Positions 6,585-9,399 of a stretch of 9,399 nt of DNA are shown here, in pieces; position 1 is the first letter of the stretch, and every line of letters begins with the position of its first letter. This DNA is from Paracoccaceae bacterium (GTDB lineage: Bacteria; Pseudomonadota; Alphaproteobacteria; Rhodobacterales; Rhodobacteraceae), in assembly GCA_002746395.1 (NCBI GenBank), contig NVXA01000008.1, forward strand, positions 80,321 through 89,719, given 5' to 3'. The notes under the pieces were generated by a model. The model saw nothing but the letters and a program-made list of their open reading frames with translations. It was not told where the DNA came from and made no database searches. Made by a program: the position numbers and the translations under genes.

Positions 6585-7760
6585 ATGGAACAGATTGAAG
6601 CTCTTGTAGTTGGTGCTGGCCCAGCAGGTTTGATGGCCGCGTCGCGTTTGGCCGAGGCGGGCGTTAAAGTTGTAATTGTCGATGCAAAGCCTTCCGTTGG
6701 GCGCAAGTTTTTGATGGCGGGAAAGTCGGGGCTGAATCTGACAAAAGACGAACCCATTGAAGAGCTTCTGAAGGCTTACGGCACGGCGCAGGATTGGCTG
6801 GAACCGCTGTTGCGTACCTTTGGCCCTAATGAAGTTAGGGCATGGGCCGAAAGGTTGGGGCAAGAAGTTTTTACCGGCAGTAGTGGGCGGATTTTTCCGA
6901 AGACCATGAAGACCTCGCCCTTGTTGCGCAACTGGATGGGTAGGCTTGCAGAGGCGGGTGTGGAGGTGCGAACGCGTTGGCGTTGGACTGGCTGGGATGG
7001 TGATGCGCTTAAGTTTGATACACCGGAAGGTGAACGGACGATTGCGGCGAATGCCACAGTGCTGGCATTGGGCGGGGCGAGCTGGGCGCGGCTTGGGTCA
7101 GACGGGGCTTGGGCTAAATGGCTGGATGGGCAAACGGTGCCGTTCAAACCCGCAAACATGGGGTTTTTGCGCGAATGGTCAGATTTCATGAAACCACATT
7201 TCGGGGCACCTGTGAAACCAGTCCGCTTAACGGTCGGTGACCATTCGGTTAAGGGCGAGTTTGTGATTACAGCGCGCGGGGTGGAAGGCGGCGTGGTTTA
7301 TGCGGTTTCCTCGCCACTTCGGGATGGCGGTGATCTGACGATCGACTTGATGCCGGATATGGACCTGAAAACCGTTATCGCGAAATTGAATCGCCCACGT
7401 GGAAAGAACAGTCTGTCGAACCATCTGCGAAAAACGCTGGGGTTGAAGGGTGTCAAAGCCGCGTTGTTGCGCGAGGCGGGGCCTTTGCCCGAAACATTTA
7501 CGGGCTTGGCGAAGCGGCTAAAAGCATTGCCGCTGGCGCTGAACGGGCCAACACCGATCGACGAAGCGATCTCAACTGCGGGAGGGGTTACGCAATCCGC
7601 CGTGACGGATGCGTTGATGCTGAAATCCCGTGTAGGCGTGTTCTGCGCAGGTGAAATGCTGGATTGGGAAGCCCCCACGGGCGGGTATTTGTTAACAGCT
7701 TGCCTGTCGACAGGGCTACATGCAGGGGATTCTGCTGTCGATTATCTGAAAGATCAGTAA
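6585..7760 (+). CDS. NAD(P)/FAD-dependent oxidoreductase, BaiN/HI0933-like family (PP_4765-type)
   Basis: A 391-residue two-dinucleotide-binding flavoprotein with no established reaction in this subgroup. VVGAGPAGLMAA (8-19) is the N-terminal FAD-binding glycine motif. GRKFLMAGKSGLNLT (39-53) replaces the GRKxxxTGxGRCNxTN motif of canonical HI0933/BaiN proteins. ALGGASWARLGSDG (161-174), AGEMLDW (355-361) and TGGYLLTACLSTG (365-377) match the remaining family blocks. The KSGLNLT variant and the length fit the TIGR03862 (PP_4765-like) branch as I recall it. The ATG immediately follows the stop of the preceding gene (TGA at 6582-6584), so it is probably the last gene of the coupled run. Its stop overlaps the end of the convergent GST gene by 7 bp. 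The family is clear; the function is unknown. Confidence 0.87.
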   Translation: MEQIEALVVGAGPAGLMAASRLAEAGVKVVIVDAKPSVGRKFLMAGKSGLNLTKDEPIEELLKAYGTAQDWLEPLLRTFGPNEVRAWAERLGQEVFTGSSGRIFPKTMKTSPLLRNWMGRLAEAGVEVRTRWRWTGWDGDALKFDTPEGERTIAANATVLALGGASWARLGSDGAWAKWLDGQTVPFKPANMGFLREWSDFMKPHFGAPVKPVRLTVGDHSVKGEFVITARGVEGGVVYAVSSPLRDGGDLTIDLMPDMDLKTVIAKLNRPRGKNSLSNHLRKTLGLKGVKAALLREAGPLPETFTGLAKRLKALPLALNGPTPIDEAISTAGGVTQSAVTDALMLKSRVGVFCAGEMLDWEAPTGGYLLTACLSTGLHAGDSAVDYLKDQ

Positions 7761-8350
7761 CCGGTTTTGTCCTTGGCGCGCTGATAGGCTGGCCGAGAGG
7801 TCACGCGTTCAAAATATTCCGCGACAGGCCCTTCGGGGATGTCAAATTTGGCACCAGTTGCCCAGTTGGCACAGTGACCCAGAAGTAGATCAGGGATGGT
7901 AAACGTCTCGCCCATCACGAATTCGTTGTCGCCAAGGCGGGCTTCGAGCGTCTTCATCGCGTTTGCAAATTCGTATTTCACCGTCGGCTTGATTGCTGGC
8001 ACGCGCAACTCTTCGGGGTGGATAAACGAGTTTTTACCAGCCGTCCACAACGCCCCGTCAATTTCATCGCAGCAAAACTGCGTGAAACTATCTTGTTGTG
8101 CGCGCTTTATGGTTCCCGCTGGAAAGGTCAACTGCTGGTGTCTGTCCGCCAAAAATTGAATGATTGCCACGGAATCGATAATAGCGTCATCGCCTACCAG
8201 CAAACAGGGGATTTTACCGGACGGGTTCAAGGCTTTCACTTCTTCGGACCGTGGCGGAGCCATATTTATTTCATAATCCAACCCCATTTCTTCCAAAGCC
8301 CAATAAACGCGCATGGAGCGGGTGCGGGGGGATCCGATAACTGTATACAT
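7754..8350 (-). CDS. Glutathione S-transferase family protein
   Basis: A 198-residue cytosolic GST-fold protein. The N-terminal thioredoxin-like domain (about 1-75) has the start TVIGSPRTRSMRVYWALEE, the cis-proline loop GKIPCLL with Pro48, and Asp59-Ser60 (in IIDSVAII), the glutathione gamma-glutamyl-binding pair. The helical C-terminal domain (about 90-198) contains the N-capping box segment FTIPDLLLGHC. No catalytic cysteine of the beta or omega classes is evident at the N terminus; Ser7 or Ser12 are candidates for thiolate activation. The ATG at 8350 has an AGGAAAG ribosome site (8354-8360) that abuts the holA stop; only 9 bp separate the genes, so it is likely co-transcribed with holA. 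It ends tail to tail with the flavoprotein gene, overlapping 7 bp. The substrate is unknown. Confidence 0.9.
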   Translation of the reverse strand: MYTVIGSPRTRSMRVYWALEEMGLDYEINMAPPRSEEVKALNPSGKIPCLLVGDDAIIDSVAIIQFLADRHQQLTFPAGTIKRAQQDSFTQFCCDEIDGALWTAGKNSFIHPEELRVPAIKPTVKYEFANAMKTLEARLGDNEFVMGETFTIPDLLLGHCANWATGAKFDIPEGPVAEYFERVTSRPAYQRAKDKTGY

Positions 8351-8353
8351 TTG

Positions 8354-8360
8354 CTTTCCT
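8354..8360 (-). promoter_or_regulatory. Ribosome binding site of the GST gene at the holA stop
   Basis: On the minus strand AGGAAAG begins at the last base of the holA TAA and ends 3 bases before the GST ATG. Terminating ribosomes on holA would reach this site directly, which supports coupled translation and the chosen start at 8350. Confidence 0.65.
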
Positions 8361-9382
8361 TATTTCGGGCGTAGCATCGCGATGCGGATGAAAGCGCGTT
8401 CCATCATCGCCATGGCGGGAACGGGGCGGGATGATCTTAGGGCTAGGTCGGTGTCTGTTAAAACTTTTATTGCCATCTCTAGGCGTGGCGTTTGCCACTG
8501 GCGTGCTTGGCGGATCATGCGGTCGCGGCGTGGGCCGAAAACTGGCGGGCGGGCGCGTGAAAGGGCGGTCTCTGGCCCTTGGTCTGACGACGCGGCGGCG
8601 TGGAGTTGGCGAAAATGCCGTGTGGCCCCGATGCAAAGCGTTGTCGGGTTGACCCCTTGGCCAGCCAGCCTTCGCATTTGCGGAACTATCGCGGCGGAAT
8701 TGCCGTCAGCGGCGAAGTTCACGGCGTCATCCAGTGCGGCTTCCGATGTTAGCGGCGCGCAGGCGATGATATCTTCGGGGGTGACAGGTGTGTCGTCGCC
8801 CAGTTTATAAAGCGCCAGTTTTTCGACAGTTTGGCGAAAGTCGCCAAGATCAAGTTGGCGGGACAGATTATCGAGGTCCGTCATGGCAGCAGGGTCGATG
8901 CTTGCGATGCCGGACTTTTTCAGCGTCGCTTCAATTTCGTCGCGGGTCGGCGGATCAGTATAAATGCCGATGGTGATACAGGAACCACTTCCTTCGAACG
9001 CTTTACGAAGGGCGGAGCGTGCATTTAACTGCCCTGCCGTGACCACCATCATTGCATCACCCGGCAACCAATCTTGAATGGCGGCGAGGAAGGTTTTGGA
9101 TAGACCATCGGTTGCATCTTCGACCAACACCACGCGTTGCCCCGGAAAAAAACCTTGGGCTTTTATCGCGTCCAGCAGGCTTGCAGGGTCTTTGCGTACC
9201 TCCGCGCCGCTGATGCGGGTCAGGCGCATCTCGTTTTCGCCTTCCTTGCCGACAAGTGTGGCGACCACATCTTGGCGTTTTAACGCGATCCGCATGGCGT
9301 CCGGCCCAAACAGTAAAACACCGGCCTTGGACAGGTCGGGTTTCGCCAAAAATCTGGCGGCGTCACGGGCGTTTAGTTTCAC
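8360..9382 (-). CDS. holA: DNA polymerase III, delta subunit HolA
   Basis: HolA is the clamp-opening subunit of the replicative clamp loader; it binds the beta sliding clamp and works with DnaX and HolB. The 340-residue length is normal. Recognisable parts are the N-terminal AAA-like domain (VLLFGPDAMRIALKRQDV, 22-39), the strand RVVLVEDATDG (83-93), the VVTAGQL strand (113-119), and the helical C-terminal collar domain with LCIGATRHFRQLHAA (249-263). As usual for delta, no functional Walker ATP site is seen. The start is GTG at 9382, giving MKLNARDAARFLAKPD, which fits the N terminus I recall from related species. The frame stays open to the window edge, so a longer start cannot be excluded. 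The GTG overlaps a TGA in another frame, probably the stop of the preceding gene. Confidence 0.93.
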   Translation of the reverse strand: MKLNARDAARFLAKPDLSKAGVLLFGPDAMRIALKRQDVVATLVGKEGENEMRLTRISGAEVRKDPASLLDAIKAQGFFPGQRVVLVEDATDGLSKTFLAAIQDWLPGDAMMVVTAGQLNARSALRKAFEGSGSCITIGIYTDPPTRDEIEATLKKSGIASIDPAAMTDLDNLSRQLDLGDFRQTVEKLALYKLGDDTPVTPEDIIACAPLTSEAALDDAVNFAADGNSAAIVPQMRRLAGQGVNPTTLCIGATRHFRQLHAAASSDQGPETALSRARPPVFGPRRDRMIRQARQWQTPRLEMAIKVLTDTDLALRSSRPVPAMAMMERAFIRIAMLRPK

Positions 9383-9399
9383 GGCAACCAGTCCTCGGC
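9379..9399 (-). CDS. Possible C-terminal end of the gene upstream of holA (only six codons visible)
   Basis: Read on the minus strand, the edge gives the codons for AEDWLP followed by TGA, and this TGA overlaps the holA GTG as GTGA. In related alphaproteobacteria the gene before holA is usually the LPS-assembly lipoprotein lptE, so that is the candidate, but six codons cannot identify a protein. The call rests on the stop/start overlap and on gene order from memory. Confidence 0.35.
   Translation of the reverse strand, partial: AEDWLP

Noticed and set aside
1..9399. A mobile, defence, CRISPR or prophage system
   Set aside because: All large frames are accounted for by intact metabolic or housekeeping genes with similar codon use. 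No repeat arrays, integrase, transposase, tRNA-linked insertion or terminal repeats were seen.

Overview
The window is a compact, fully coding chromosomal stretch that looks like an alphaproteobacterium of the Rhodobacterales (roseobacter) type. The clues are the irr / fabA-fabB-fabI arrangement, the protein family types (an Irr-type Fur regulator with an HxH motif, a FabI with the HAIAYSD active-site loop, a DauA-like FAD enzyme) and a moderate to high GC content. No database search was possible, so the taxonomic call is an inference from recognised protein sequences and gene order.

Layout. At the left edge, on the minus strand, is the first 98 codons of an Irr iron/heme-responsive regulator. 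A 139-bp divergent intergenic region follows; it carries an FNR/FixK-like palindrome. On the plus strand comes fabA-fabB-fabI, the unsaturated fatty acid branch point plus the enoyl-ACP reductase (436-2986). After 64 bp begins a five-gene run (3051-7760): an L-2-haloacid dehalogenase-type HAD enzyme, an alpha/beta hydrolase, a fold-type II PLP serine/threonine dehydratase-like enzyme, a DauA-like FAD D-amino-acid dehydrogenase, and a BaiN/HI0933-type flavoprotein. The first four are joined by three successive 4-bp ATGA stop/start overlaps and the fifth starts directly after the preceding stop. The right end is read on the minus strand: holA (DNA polymerase III delta) followed by a glutathione S-transferase-like gene, which meets the flavoprotein gene tail to tail with a 7-bp overlap. 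The last 21 bp probably hold the final codons of one more minus-strand gene upstream of holA.

How the genes work together. FabA isomerises trans-2-decenoyl-ACP to cis-3-decenoyl-ACP, FabB elongates it, and FabI completes each cycle, so the three form one functional membrane-lipid unit. The five-gene run has the architecture of one translation-coupled operon. Its members act on small chiral 2-substituted acids and amino acids, but no known complete pathway is evident; a D-amino-acid or hydroxy-amino-acid catabolic role is the most economical inference. holA and the GST gene appear co-transcribed, but need not be functionally linked.

There are no tRNA or rRNA genes, insertion sequences, CRISPR arrays, prophage genes or defence genes in the window, and no gene-free stretch longer than 139 bp. 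Nothing looks like a wholly new system. The items most worth a second look are the FNR-like site, the altered substrate pocket of the DauA-like enzyme, the FabI inhibitor-contact substitutions, and the unexplained coupled five-gene operon.
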